This document shows positions 1 through 6,687 of a DNA stretch of 6,787 nucleotides, in pieces. Origin of the DNA: Acidobacteriota bacterium (GTDB taxonomy: Bacteria > Acidobacteriota > Terriglobia > UBA7540). Position numbers and translations under genes: made by a program. The DNA is taken from positions 1 to 6,787 of the forward strand of contig JAKAWN010000373.1 in assembly GCA_021827245.1 (NCBI GenBank), read 5' to 3'. The notes beneath the pieces were generated by a model. That model was not told the origin of the DNA. It worked only from the letters and a program-made list of their open reading frames with translations, and made no database searches. The first letter of the stretch is position 1. Every line of letters starts with the position of its first letter.

Positions 1-1934
1 TGCTGTATATTCAGGAGATGGTCCCGCTTCCAGTTGATCCGGATTTCGATATCCAGCCTCTTGAGCTCTTTGTACAGAGTGAGTCGCTGGATGATGGGGA
101 CACCATCAAGTTGTTCGTTAATACGCAGCACAGTGCGGACTGGGTTATTTTCTTCAAGCTGAGTCCCATTGACGCTCGCGTAAATGGTCCGGCCGGTCAG
201 GTAGACTGGCCCGACGTAGTGGCTGCCGCGCTCCTCCTGAGCGGCGATCTCCATGTCCTTCGTCACGTCGCGGTTCAACGCGCGGTCGAAGACCGTAACC
301 TCTCCCGTCGCTCTGTCCACCGTGACGCGATAGAAGTCGCTTTGCATCACGTCAACGCCGAGTGGTCTCCGTGGGTTCTCCAAGCGTTTTTCCCGGTCAA
401 GCATAACTTGTGAAGCGACGGGAAAGGTTTCAGGCCGTTTGGCCGGCACAAGATAATAAGTCTTGTACCCGAATGATGGGACGCCCCGGGCGATAAAGAT
501 CAACTCCAATGCCCTGGAAATATTTTCGCTGTATTCGAGAACCTGGAAAGGTACATCCTTGCCCGCATTGTCCACCAAGCGAATGGCCTTCTTGTAGTCG
601 CTTATCTGGGCGGGAACAATATCGCCATAGATCGTGAGGTGTGTTTTCACGATGTCATCTCGTGTCCAACCGGTGGGATTAAAGACGACGATCGGGACAC
701 TTTGGGAGACAGGAATTCGAACGCGCTCAGCAATATTGCGGAGCATATTTTGCAGAATCAATCCGCCGCGCTGGATGGCCAATTCCGAATACTCCTTTTT
801 CGTCTCATCGCCTATCCTGCCACCCTGCCCGTCGTGGTTATGGTCCATTGAGGTAATGAGGCGCCTCCAAAGAAAGTCCAGGGTGCGTTGCGGGTAATGA
901 GCGTAACCAAGTGCATAATTGATGGCAGAAAACTTTTCCGCATTTAGAAGCGTGTTAGTAGCTGGAATATCGTATTGCCATAAGTTGACGACTGAGGTTT
1001 CCACCATCGGCCACCCGAATGGGATTTCTCCTTTTAGGACCGGCAACCCGGAAGTGTCCGCAACCTGCTTAAAGAACTCCTGCGGCGTCGCGAGAATGAA
1101 ATGATCGCCAGAGAGTTCCTGATTGAGCGTGTTGAGGGTTGTGATCAACTTACTGGTGGGCGCCCAGAGGTCGCAGCCTGAGCTCATGAAAATTGGACCC
1201 GGCGCCGTGGCATGAACATGTTCAATCTGTTGTGCCAATACCTGCTGCTTTTCCGGCGCGAGGATACTAGAAAGGTCAAGCTTCGCTCCCCAGCAGTAAC
1301 CATAAAGGTCGTTCCAAACCATTACCTTTGACCCATCCGGCGCTTCCCAGTCGAACAGAGATTTGTCTTGAGGCCCCATGCGCGTCAGGATCATAAAGGG
1401 GATTCCTGCCTCGCGCAGGAGTTGTGGAAATTGCGGAGTAAGTCCAGGGATATCTGAAAGCGCCTCTACCCGCGGGTTTACCCCGAACTCGCTTCGGGCG
1501 TAAAGCTTACCGTACACAAGGTTACGCGCGAGTACCTCGCCCGGCGGCAATTCCTGAAAGATGCCAGCCCATTCGGGCGCAATCTCGATGCGCCCTTCCT
1601 TGACCAACTGCTTAAAATCCTCGAGTTCCTGCGTCCCCTGGTGGCTTTCGACAAAGTTGCTGACGAAGTTGTCCGACTCAAGAAAGAACCGAAAGTTGGG
1701 ATGCTGCTTTATGACCTGAATCGCTTTCGCTATGATTCGGTTCCCCCGCGCCAGACACTCCCCTCCTGTTCCGCCCCAAAACCTGTCCAGGTGCGAAAAG
1801 GGGATAACGTATACGTCAACCTTTGACGGTACGCCAGCCTGATGCTGTTGTCCGGCAAAGCCCTGAATAGAGACAAAACTTATTAACGCAAGCGCTGCAA
1901 TAAGGAAAGTGATCTGAGCGTGTCGCTGATTCAT
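1..1934 (-). CDS. Secreted GH38-like glycoside hydrolase (alpha-mannosidase superfamily), 3' end outside window
   Basis: Read on the minus strand, an uninterrupted frame runs from ATG at 1934-1932 to the window edge, giving 644 codons with no stop; the C-terminus is missing. Residues 1-28 form a signal peptide (hydrophobic stretch 8-23, likely cleavage after GFA), so the product is exported. Residues 39-310 resemble the GH38 catalytic domain: SHLD at 47-50 (His48 and Asp50 match the HxD zinc ligands), GRIEIAPEWAG at 114-124, LPPGEVLARNLVYGK at 129-143, and LSDIPG at 159-164 followed by FPQLLREAG. A helical middle part contains DHNHDGQGG at 364-372, where His367 matches the third zinc ligand His. 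From about 410 a beta-sandwich C-terminal region begins (VVFNPTGW; later FYRVTVD.ATG). The family usually cleaves alpha-mannosides. Aligning on the LPPGE motif puts Phe126 where the nucleophile Asp is expected, so the substrate and even activity are uncertain. The start is set by a strong Shine-Dalgarno. Confidence 0.85.
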   Translation of the reverse strand, partial: MNQRHAQITFLIAALALISFVSIQGFAGQQHQAGVPSKVDVYVIPFSHLDRFWGGTGGECLARGNRIIAKAIQVIKQHPNFRFFLESDNFVSNFVESHQGTQELEDFKQLVKEGRIEIAPEWAGIFQELPPGEVLARNLVYGKLYARSEFGVNPRVEALSDIPGLTPQFPQLLREAGIPFMILTRMGPQDKSLFDWEAPDGSKVMVWNDLYGYCWGAKLDLSSILAPEKQQVLAQQIEHVHATAPGPIFMSSGCDLWAPTSKLITTLNTLNQELSGDHFILATPQEFFKQVADTSGLPVLKGEIPFGWPMVETSVVNLWQYDIPATNTLLNAEKFSAINYALGYAHYPQRTLDFLWRRLITSMDHNHDGQGGRIGDETKKEYSELAIQRGGLILQNMLRNIAERVRIPVSQSVPIVVFNPTGWTRDDIVKTHLTIYGDIVPAQISDYKKAIRLVDNAGKDVPFQVLEYSENISRALELIFIARGVPSFGYKTYYLVPAKRPETFPVASQVMLDREKRLENPRRPLGVDVMQSDFYRVTVDRATGEVTVFDRALNRDVTKDMEIAAQEERGSHYVGPVYLTGRTIYASVNGTQLEENNPVRTVLRINEQLDGVPIIQRLTLYKELKRLDIEIRINWKRDHLLNIQ

Positions 1935-1940
1935 TGATTC

Positions 1941-1947
1941 TCCTCCT
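1941..1947 (-). promoter_or_regulatory. Strong Shine-Dalgarno of the GH38-like gene
   Basis: On the minus strand AGGAGGA lies six bases before the ATG at 1934. This is a near-perfect anti-16S match and fixes the start codon. The neighbouring bases form a small dyad on the plus strand, CTCCT-G-AGGAG at 1943-1953, which overlaps the site and could weakly mask it in the mRNA. Confidence 0.75.
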
Positions 1948-2294
1948 GAGGAGCCACAGAACAACCCTCTAGCAATCAGAACATCGTGGTGACGAAACTT
2001 CTTGGCTACTGAACTGGGCATGACCCCAAAGCCTTGTACTTATCACTGTCATTCAGACCGTGATTGGGTTTGTTGAATTCCGAGGATACCTATACCCGTT
2101 TTTCTGGGCGATGAACCTCTCATTGGGCATTAAAGCGGCCCGCATGACGTGCACCTGCATCATTTGGTATTCACTATCCACTGCAAATTGAAAACTGGGG
2201 AAGGCATGCTGAAGAGACCTTAACATGCTTAAGCGACGACTTGGGTAGACCGGCTGTGAACGTTAGATCCAACCAATCCCCTTCGGGTTATTAG

Positions 2295-2320
2295 CATGTA
2301 TCTACGAGCACTCGTACATG
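2295..2320. repeat. Imperfect inverted repeat / hairpin
   Basis: CATGT at 2295-2299 pairs with ACATG at 2316-2320, and inside it ACGAG at 2304-2308 pairs with CTCGT at 2311-2315. Only two bases separate the inner arms, and a four-base bulge lies on the left side. The dyad could be a protein-binding site or a weak hairpin. It is not followed by a T tract on either strand, so it is not a typical terminator. Confidence 0.35.
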
Positions 2321-2492
2321 TGATTTCCCTCGGTTCATCGCTAGAATCTTGACTTTGCTGGAGACTGGTCACAGTCATTGTAGAAACCTACTTCGATGTT
2401 GTGGAACCGATCAATTCGCACTCGCAAGTCCGCTTCGCGCCTAGGTTAATGCATTCAACGCAAGGTCGCTTTCTTGACTAAATCTCACTCCT

Positions 2493-2530
2493 CAGATGCC
2501 AAGACCGAGAGGTTTTCGGCATCTGTCTTT
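2493..2530 (+). terminator. Strong stem-loop with GAGA tetraloop: candidate terminator, attenuator or end of a small RNA
   Basis: CAGATGCC (2493-2500) pairs with GGCATCTG (2518-2525). Continuing inward, AAGACC (2501-2506) pairs with GGTTTT (2511-2516) with one G-T wobble, around a GAGA loop (2507-2510). Only C2517 is unpaired. The result is a 14-bp stem capped by a GNRA-type tetraloop. TCTTT follows on the plus strand, which is a short and imperfect T tract, so termination there is plausible but not certain. No gene lies directly upstream on the plus strand. It may therefore end a small RNA, or act in the leader of lysR, whose start is about 200 bases downstream. The minus strand has no T tract after it. 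Confidence 0.5.
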
Positions 2531-2644
2531 ATAGGGCTCTTTTCTTCTGGACAGGGAGTTTTGAGCTTTTCCATCCATATCCACCTCTTTCTCCACATCC
2601 GCCGACCCTTCCCGGTCACTCCCGGCTGCATGCCTGTCGAGTGG

Positions 2645-2658
2645 TGATTTACTTATCA
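2645..2658. promoter_or_regulatory. Dyad TGAT-N6-ATCA upstream of lysR, possible regulator site
   Basis: TGATTTACTTATCA is an interrupted palindrome about 70 bases before the lysR start. LysR-type regulators commonly bind short dyads of this kind near their own promoters, and the T...A ends resemble the loose LTTR box. The motif is short and AT-rich, so it could occur by chance. Confidence 0.3.
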
Positions 2659-2691
2659 AAGACAGAGTTCCAATACAAGCGAATTATTTGC

Positions 2692-2701
2692 AATGATCAT
2701 T
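2692..2701. promoter_or_regulatory. Perfect 10-bp palindrome AATGATCATT before lysR
   Basis: This palindrome ends 25 bases before the lysR ATG and partly overlaps a weak promoter-like pair: TTGCAA at 2688-2693 and TTAAGA at 2711-2716, 17 bases apart. A site there could let the regulator repress its own gene. If that promoter were real, the leader would be only a few bases long. This is inference from position and symmetry only. Confidence 0.3.
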
Positions 2702-2726
2702 CACTTTTCGTTAAGATGGGATCGCA

Positions 2727-3635
2727 ATGGAATTGAGACAACTCCAAAGCTTGGTATCCCTCGCGCAACTGGGTAGCATTGCAAAGGTGGCTGAGAATCT
2801 TCATCTGAGCTCCGCAGCTGTTCACAAGCAGCTAAAAGTCTTGGAGGGGGAACTAGGCGTATGTTTGTATACGAAAAATGGCCGCTCCCTCCGATTGACG
2901 CAAGCTGCGGCAGTTTTGCTGCCTTACGCGAAAGAGGTGCTGGCTCAGCACGACACGGCTGTTAATGCAATCAAGGAGTGGAGTGGGCTAAAGCGCGGCG
3001 TCCTGCGGATCGGTGCCGGACCAACCCTTAGCAGTTACGTCCTTCCGAACCTCCTCATCCTATATCGCCGGACATACCCTGAGATCGAATTACTCGTACA
3101 AACGGGGAATAGTCGGACTCTGATTGAGAACCTAAGGAATGGTTCCTTGGACCTAGCATTGCTAGTGTCGCCTCTCTTGGAAGAAGACGCCTCACTCACG
3201 ATCGAACATTCTTGGAAATTCGAATTTCTGCTAGTGTCCAACATCCGGGACATTCCGACTCGTTGTTCCATCGCAGGTCTGAATAGATTTCCTTTTATCC
3301 TTTTCCAAAAAGGATCCCGCATGGAAAACGCAATTGACCGATATTTTACAGAAATTGGCTTCCGACCAAAAATAATCATGACATTTGACAGTGCTGAAGC
3401 CATAAAGGCACTGGTTCGGATGGGACTCGGAATATCGATGCTCCCCCTTTGGATTATTGACGCCGAGTTGCAAAAAAAAGAGCTCTCGTCTGTCTCCCAA
3501 CGGGAGCCTTCCCTTTATTCAAGAATCGAACTCGTTCAAAGGAAATCAAAGTTCACGACTGCCGCGGTCTCCGCGTTTGTTAAACTGGCGTCGGACTTCG
3601 AGTTTAGAAGCCCGCGACTAACACAAACCCGCTAG
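2727..3635 (+). CDS. LysR-family transcriptional regulator
   Basis: This 302-residue protein has the usual length and order of a LysR-type regulator. Residues 3-60 form the winged helix-turn-helix, with the recognition region at about 17-36 (GSIAKVAENLHLSSAAVHKQ). A linker helix follows to about residue 88, then the effector-binding domain from about 91 (GVLRIGAGPT) to 290, including the typical MGLGISMLP at 232-240. The first residues, MELRQLQSLV, match the standard LysR opening, so the ATG at 2727 is secure even though the ribosome binding site is weak (a GGGA about six bases upstream). It is a cytoplasmic DNA-binding protein. It lies divergent to the GH38-like gene and just ahead of iolD-mmsA, so either may be its target; the effector cannot be read from sequence. 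Its DNA is locally AT-rich (23 G+C in 60 bases at 3301-3360), unlike the downstream genes. An A8 run lies at 3472-3479. Confidence 0.93.
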   Translation: MELRQLQSLVSLAQLGSIAKVAENLHLSSAAVHKQLKVLEGELGVCLYTKNGRSLRLTQAAAVLLPYAKEVLAQHDTAVNAIKEWSGLKRGVLRIGAGPTLSSYVLPNLLILYRRTYPEIELLVQTGNSRTLIENLRNGSLDLALLVSPLLEEDASLTIEHSWKFEFLLVSNIRDIPTRCSIAGLNRFPFILFQKGSRMENAIDRYFTEIGFRPKIIMTFDSAEAIKALVRMGLGISMLPLWIIDAELQKKELSSVSQREPSLYSRIELVQRKSKFTTAAVSAFVKLASDFEFRSPRLTQTR

Positions 3636-3767
3636 CACTAAGTGACGGGAGTACGCGTTATATCTAGGCCTATGAATTAGAAGCGCTTAGGTCCCGATGA
3701 ACGAGCGCTATTCAATGTCATCAAGTACTAGACCAGTTGCTTTTCTGCGAATCAACAGAACGGTTAC
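3636..3767. other. Spacer between lysR and truncated iolD, probable rearrangement junction
   Basis: These 132 bases should precede a full-length iolD but contain no recognisable IolD N-terminus in any frame. In the iolD frame a TAG stop lies at 3729-3731. Short perfect palindromes occur (TAGGCCTA 3665-3672, AAGCGCTT 3681-3688). After the lysR stop there is also a weak imperfect hairpin, CCCG...CACT-A-AGTG-A-CGGG at 3628-3649, without a T tract. I see no clear promoter or ribosome binding site. Confidence 0.5.
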
Positions 3768-5195
3768 TTGTTCCAGCGATCCGCTGCGTTCACGTACGAT
3801 CCTGCTACAGTACTGGAAGCAATGCGAGTCCTCACTTCGCCGGCACACACAGGCGCTATCACGCTGGCTCTTCCGCAGGACGTTCAGTCGGAAGCCTGGG
3901 GCTACCCGCAAGAGATGTTCGAGAAACGCGTCTGGCACATTCCGCGTCCGGAGCCGGAGCAGGCGATTCTCACGAGCGCAGTTGAGATGATTCGGTCAGC
4001 GAAACGACCACTGGTCATCGCCGGCGGAGGGGTCCTTTACAGCGAAGCAACCGAAGCTCTGGCACAGTTCGTTGCAGCAACGGGAATTCCAGTTGGAGAA
4101 ACGCAGGCGGGCAAAGGGTCGCTGCCTTTTGATCATCCCCAGAACTTAGGCGCCGTCGGCGTTACCGGAACTCCGGGCGCCAATCTCGCCGCGCGCGATG
4201 CCGATCTCATCATTGCCATTGGGACAAGATTAAGCGACTTCACCACCGCATCCAAGACGGCGTTCCACAATCCCGACGTACGGTTCGTCAACGTCAACGT
4301 GGCCGAATTTGACGCTTTTAAGCATGCGGGCCTGCCGATGATTGCTGACGCGCGCGCTGCGATCGACAAGCTTCAGGCGGCGTTGTCCAGGTATCACATC
4401 TCTTCGCAATATGCAAACTCGGTCGGCGAATGGAAGGACCGGTGGGAAAAGGAGACAGACCGGCTGTACAACCTGCGGCACGGTCCGCCGATCAGCCAGG
4501 GGGAAGTGATTGGTGTCGTGAACGGGCTCGTGCGTCCGCAGGATGTTGTTGTCTCTGCGGCCGGCAGCCTGCCCGGTGACCTGCATAAACTCTGGCGAAC
4601 ACGCCAGGCCAATACCTATCACCTAGAATACGGTTATTCGTGCATGGGCTACGAAATTGCCGGCGGGCTTGGGGTCAAGATGGCAGATCCATCCCGCGAA
4701 GTGTACGTGCTCGTCGGAGATGGCTCGTTCCTGATGATGGCGAGCGAAATAGCCACCTCCGTCCAGGAAGGCTACAAGCTCAACATCGTCGTGCTCGATA
4801 ACCACGGCTTTTCAAGCATTGGCGGTCTCTCGCAATCGATCGGCTCGGCCGGATTCGGCACGGATTATCGGCACAGGACCGGAAGCGGACATCTGGATGG
4901 CGAGCACATACCCGTCGACTTCGTGGCGCCGTGCCATGGACTGGGTGCGTGCGCTGTTCGGGCGCGCTCGCGGGAAAATTTCAAACAGGCCATCGAAGCC
5001 ATAAAGGGCGAGAAACGCACCTCAGCGGTCGTGATCGAGGTGGACAAGGAGATGCGCGTGCCAGGATACGAATCGTGGTGGGACGTCCCAATCGACGAAG
5101 TCTCAGAACTCGAAAGTGTCCGGGCCGCGCGGGCGGAGTACGAGGAGTTTGTAAAGAAAGAGCGGCATCACGAAATAACCGCGCATGCGAGGTGA
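3768..5195 (+). CDS. iolD: IolD-type 3D-(3,5/4)-trihydroxycyclohexane-1,2-dione hydrolase, lacking the N-terminal domain (probable pseudogene)
   Basis: IolD is a cytoplasmic thiamine-diphosphate enzyme that opens the ring of trihydroxycyclohexanedione in myo-inositol breakdown. Family hallmarks in this 475-residue frame are AMRVLTSPAHTGAITLALPQDVQ (from residue 18), a central domain at about 65-205 (AGGGVLYSEA, GETQAGKG, GVTGTPGANLAA, GTRLSDFTTASK), AAGSLPGDL at 264-272, EYGYSCMGYEIAGGLG at 287-302, the cofactor motif GDGS at 317-320 with D344-N345, and GYESWW at 433-438. Full-length IolD is about 620-640 residues. Here about 150 N-terminal residues are absent, including the PYR domain with the glutamate that activates the cofactor. 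Homology is readable from about FQRS (codons from 3771), and the frame is closed by TAG at 3729-3731. The only start near the edge is TTG 3768, without a good ribosome binding site. The remaining frame is undamaged. The broken gene is probably inactive alone; assembly error or a separately encoded domain are alternatives. Confidence 0.88.
   Translation: MFQRSAAFTYDPATVLEAMRVLTSPAHTGAITLALPQDVQSEAWGYPQEMFEKRVWHIPRPEPEQAILTSAVEMIRSAKRPLVIAGGGVLYSEATEALAQFVAATGIPVGETQAGKGSLPFDHPQNLGAVGVTGTPGANLAARDADLIIAIGTRLSDFTTASKTAFHNPDVRFVNVNVAEFDAFKHAGLPMIADARAAIDKLQAALSRYHISSQYANSVGEWKDRWEKETDRLYNLRHGPPISQGEVIGVVNGLVRPQDVVVSAAGSLPGDLHKLWRTRQANTYHLEYGYSCMGYEIAGGLGVKMADPSREVYVLVGDGSFLMMASEIATSVQEGYKLNIVVLDNHGFSSIGGLSQSIGSAGFGTDYRHRTGSGHLDGEHIPVDFVAPCHGLGACAVRARSRENFKQAIEAIKGEKRTSAVVIEVDKEMRVPGYESWWDVPIDEVSELESVRAARAEYEEFVKKERHHEITAHAR
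5189..5195 (+). promoter_or_regulatory. Ribosome binding site of mmsA overlapping the iolD stop
   Basis: GAGGTGA lies four bases before ATG 5200 and contains the iolD TGA stop at 5193-5195. It decides the mmsA start: the earlier in-frame ATG at 5185 lies inside this region and has no comparable site. The arrangement suggests translational coupling of the two genes. Confidence 0.6.
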
Positions 5196-5199
5196 CGGA

Positions 5200-6687
5200 A
5201 TGGAGTTCGAGGTATTCCAGGAAGGAGTTCTGGACCACGTCGGCGGAGCCTGGCGGCGGCCTTCGTCGGAGCCTGCTACCGATGTGCTGAATCCGGCCAC
5301 CGGCCAGGTCATCGCACAATCACCAGCGGGCTCAGCAGAAGACGTTGCTGCAGCCGTAGAGGCGGCAGCAGCGTTTCCTGACTGGCGCGCCACGCCCCCC
5401 GGCGAGAGAATCCAATGCCTTTTTCGTCTGAAGCAACTTCTCGAGGATCATTTCGAAGAGATCGCGCGGATCACGACCATTGAAAATGGTAAGACCCTTG
5501 CCGAATCGCGAGGCGAGCTCCGGCGTGGGATCGAGAATATCGAGACCGCGTGCGGAATCCCATCGCTGATGCAAGGCTACAACCTCGAGGACGTTGCTCG
5601 TGGAATTGATGGATCGATGTTTCGGCAGCCGCTGGGCGTTGTTGCGGCGATCACTGCATTGAATTTTCCATCTATGATACCGCTGTGGTTTCTCCCCTAT
5701 GCGATTTCGTGCGGCAACACTTTCATTCTGAAGCCGTCAGAGCGCGTTCCTTTCAGCATGATTCGAATCATGCAGCTCATTGAGAAAACCGGCCTGCCAA
5801 AGGGCGTCGTAAACGTTGTCTACGGCAGCAAGGAGGCAGTGGACGCGCTGCTAGATCATCCGGCGGTTCAGGCCGTCAGTTTTGTCGGCTCCACGCCGGT
5901 GGCCCGCTATGTCTATGGGCGGGCAGCGACAAACGGCAAACGCGCTCAATGCCAGGGTGGTGCGAAGAATCACGTCGTCGTCCTGCCGGACGCGGATCAG
6001 GACGCTACGACGAAGATCATCGCCGATAGCGCCTATGGCTGTGCCGGGCAGCGATGTCTGGCAGTTTCAGTTGCGGTGACAGTGGGAGAGGCGCAGGGAT
6101 GGTTTCCAAGATCGATCACGGATGCGGCTGCTTCCCTCAAGGTTGGCTCGGGGCTCGACTCCGACATTCAGATGGGACCAGTGATCACTCCCGTCAGCCG
6201 TCGGCGCGTCGAAGGATTGATCGCGCAAGGCGCTTCGGAAGGAGCTAGACCCCTGCTCGATGGCCGGGGGGCGAACCCTTCCGGGCAGGCGGGCGGCAAT
6301 TTTGTCGGGCCGACAATTCTAGATGGGATCCCCGCGTCAAGCTCTCTGGCCGAAACCGAGATCTTCGGGCCGGTTCTTAGCCTCATTCATGCTGATAGTG
6401 TTGACGAAGCGACGGCGATCATTCGAAAGAATTCATTCGGCAACGCATCTTCCATCTTTACAACCAGTGGCGCTGCTGCCCGCAAATTCCGGAACGAGAT
6501 CCCTACTGGCAACGTCGGCGTCAACGTTGGAGTTGCAGCACCGATGGCGTATTTTCCGTTCAGCGCCTGGAAGGGAAGCTTTTTCGGGATACTTCATGCC
6601 CAGGGGCGCGACGCCGTTGAGTTCTACACGGCAGAGAAGGTTGTGATCGAACGCTGGCCGTGTCGGCGCGCATTCAAAAAAGAATAA
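5200..6687 (+). CDS. mmsA: Methylmalonate-semialdehyde dehydrogenase (CoA-acylating)
   Basis: This enzyme oxidises malonate semialdehyde or methylmalonate semialdehyde with NAD+ and CoA, giving acetyl-CoA or propionyl-CoA plus CO2. It is the last step of myo-inositol degradation (as IolA) and a step of valine degradation. The 495-residue product has the normal family length. Visible motifs are FNPATG-like LNPATG at 30-35, FRQPLGVVAAITALNFPSMIPLW from 141 (oxyanion Asn155), GNTFILKPSE at 172-181, SFVGSTPVARYVY at 227-239, CQGGAKNHVVVLPDAD at 251-266, the catalytic cysteine in GCAGQRC (Cys286), EIFGPVL at 387-393 and GNVGVN at 438-443. CQGGAKNH in place of the general-aldehyde ELGGK is typical of the CoA-acylating subgroup. 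It is cytoplasmic, probably a tetramer. The ATG at 5200 is preferred over 5185 because of the GAGGTGA site. It starts four bases after the iolD stop, so both are one operon, which favours the inositol (IolA) role. Confidence 0.93.
   Translation: MEFEVFQEGVLDHVGGAWRRPSSEPATDVLNPATGQVIAQSPAGSAEDVAAAVEAAAAFPDWRATPPGERIQCLFRLKQLLEDHFEEIARITTIENGKTLAESRGELRRGIENIETACGIPSLMQGYNLEDVARGIDGSMFRQPLGVVAAITALNFPSMIPLWFLPYAISCGNTFILKPSERVPFSMIRIMQLIEKTGLPKGVVNVVYGSKEAVDALLDHPAVQAVSFVGSTPVARYVYGRAATNGKRAQCQGGAKNHVVVLPDADQDATTKIIADSAYGCAGQRCLAVSVAVTVGEAQGWFPRSITDAAASLKVGSGLDSDIQMGPVITPVSRRRVEGLIAQGASEGARPLLDGRGANPSGQAGGNFVGPTILDGIPASSSLAETEIFGPVLSLIHADSVDEATAIIRKNSFGNASSIFTTSGAAARKFRNEIPTGNVGVNVGVAAPMAYFPFSAWKGSFFGILHAQGRDAVEFYTAEKVVIERWPCRRAFKKE

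Larger units (their letters stand above)
1935..2726. other. Divergent intergenic region between the GH38-like gene and lysR
   Basis: These 792 bases separate two divergently transcribed genes. I found no reading frame in either direction that looks like a protein, and no tRNA or insertion-sequence ends. Its length leaves room for two promoters and a leader or small RNA. The structures I can support are listed separately: an imperfect hairpin at 2295-2320, a strong stem-loop at 2493-2525, and two small dyads at 2645-2658 and 2692-2701. The longest minus-strand frame I noted (2163 to 2053, 36 codons) has no ribosome binding site and no recognisable sequence. Confidence 0.7.

Noticed and set aside
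18..1104. Plus-strand open frames at 18-413, 634-897 and 919-1104
   Set aside because: They lie antisense to the continuous 644-codon GH38-like frame and have no recognisable protein features. The minus-strand reading has a signal peptide, family motifs and a strong ribosome binding site.
2053..2163. 36-codon minus-strand frame beginning MMQVHVMRAA
   Set aside because: No ribosome binding site, no recognisable family, and a length expected by chance in non-coding DNA.
3697..3990. Overlapping plus-strand frames at 3697-3990 and 3737-3985 as a possible new small gene or a frameshifted IolD start
   Set aside because: Both overlap the genuine IolD frame and are arginine/serine-rich shadows. A faint VLDQL similarity to IolD near 3725-3739 in another frame is too short to support a frameshifted N-terminus.
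3768..5195. Acetolactate synthase or another thiamine-diphosphate enzyme instead of IolD
   Set aside because: LALPQDVQ.EA, SDFTTASK, AAGSLPGDL, EYG.SCMGYE and GYESWW together are specific to IolD, and the neighbour is the pathway partner mmsA.
5185..5199. Earlier mmsA start at ATG 5185 (five extra residues, overlapping iolD)
   Set aside because: The GAGGTGA ribosome binding site lies downstream of this ATG and is correctly placed for ATG 5200.
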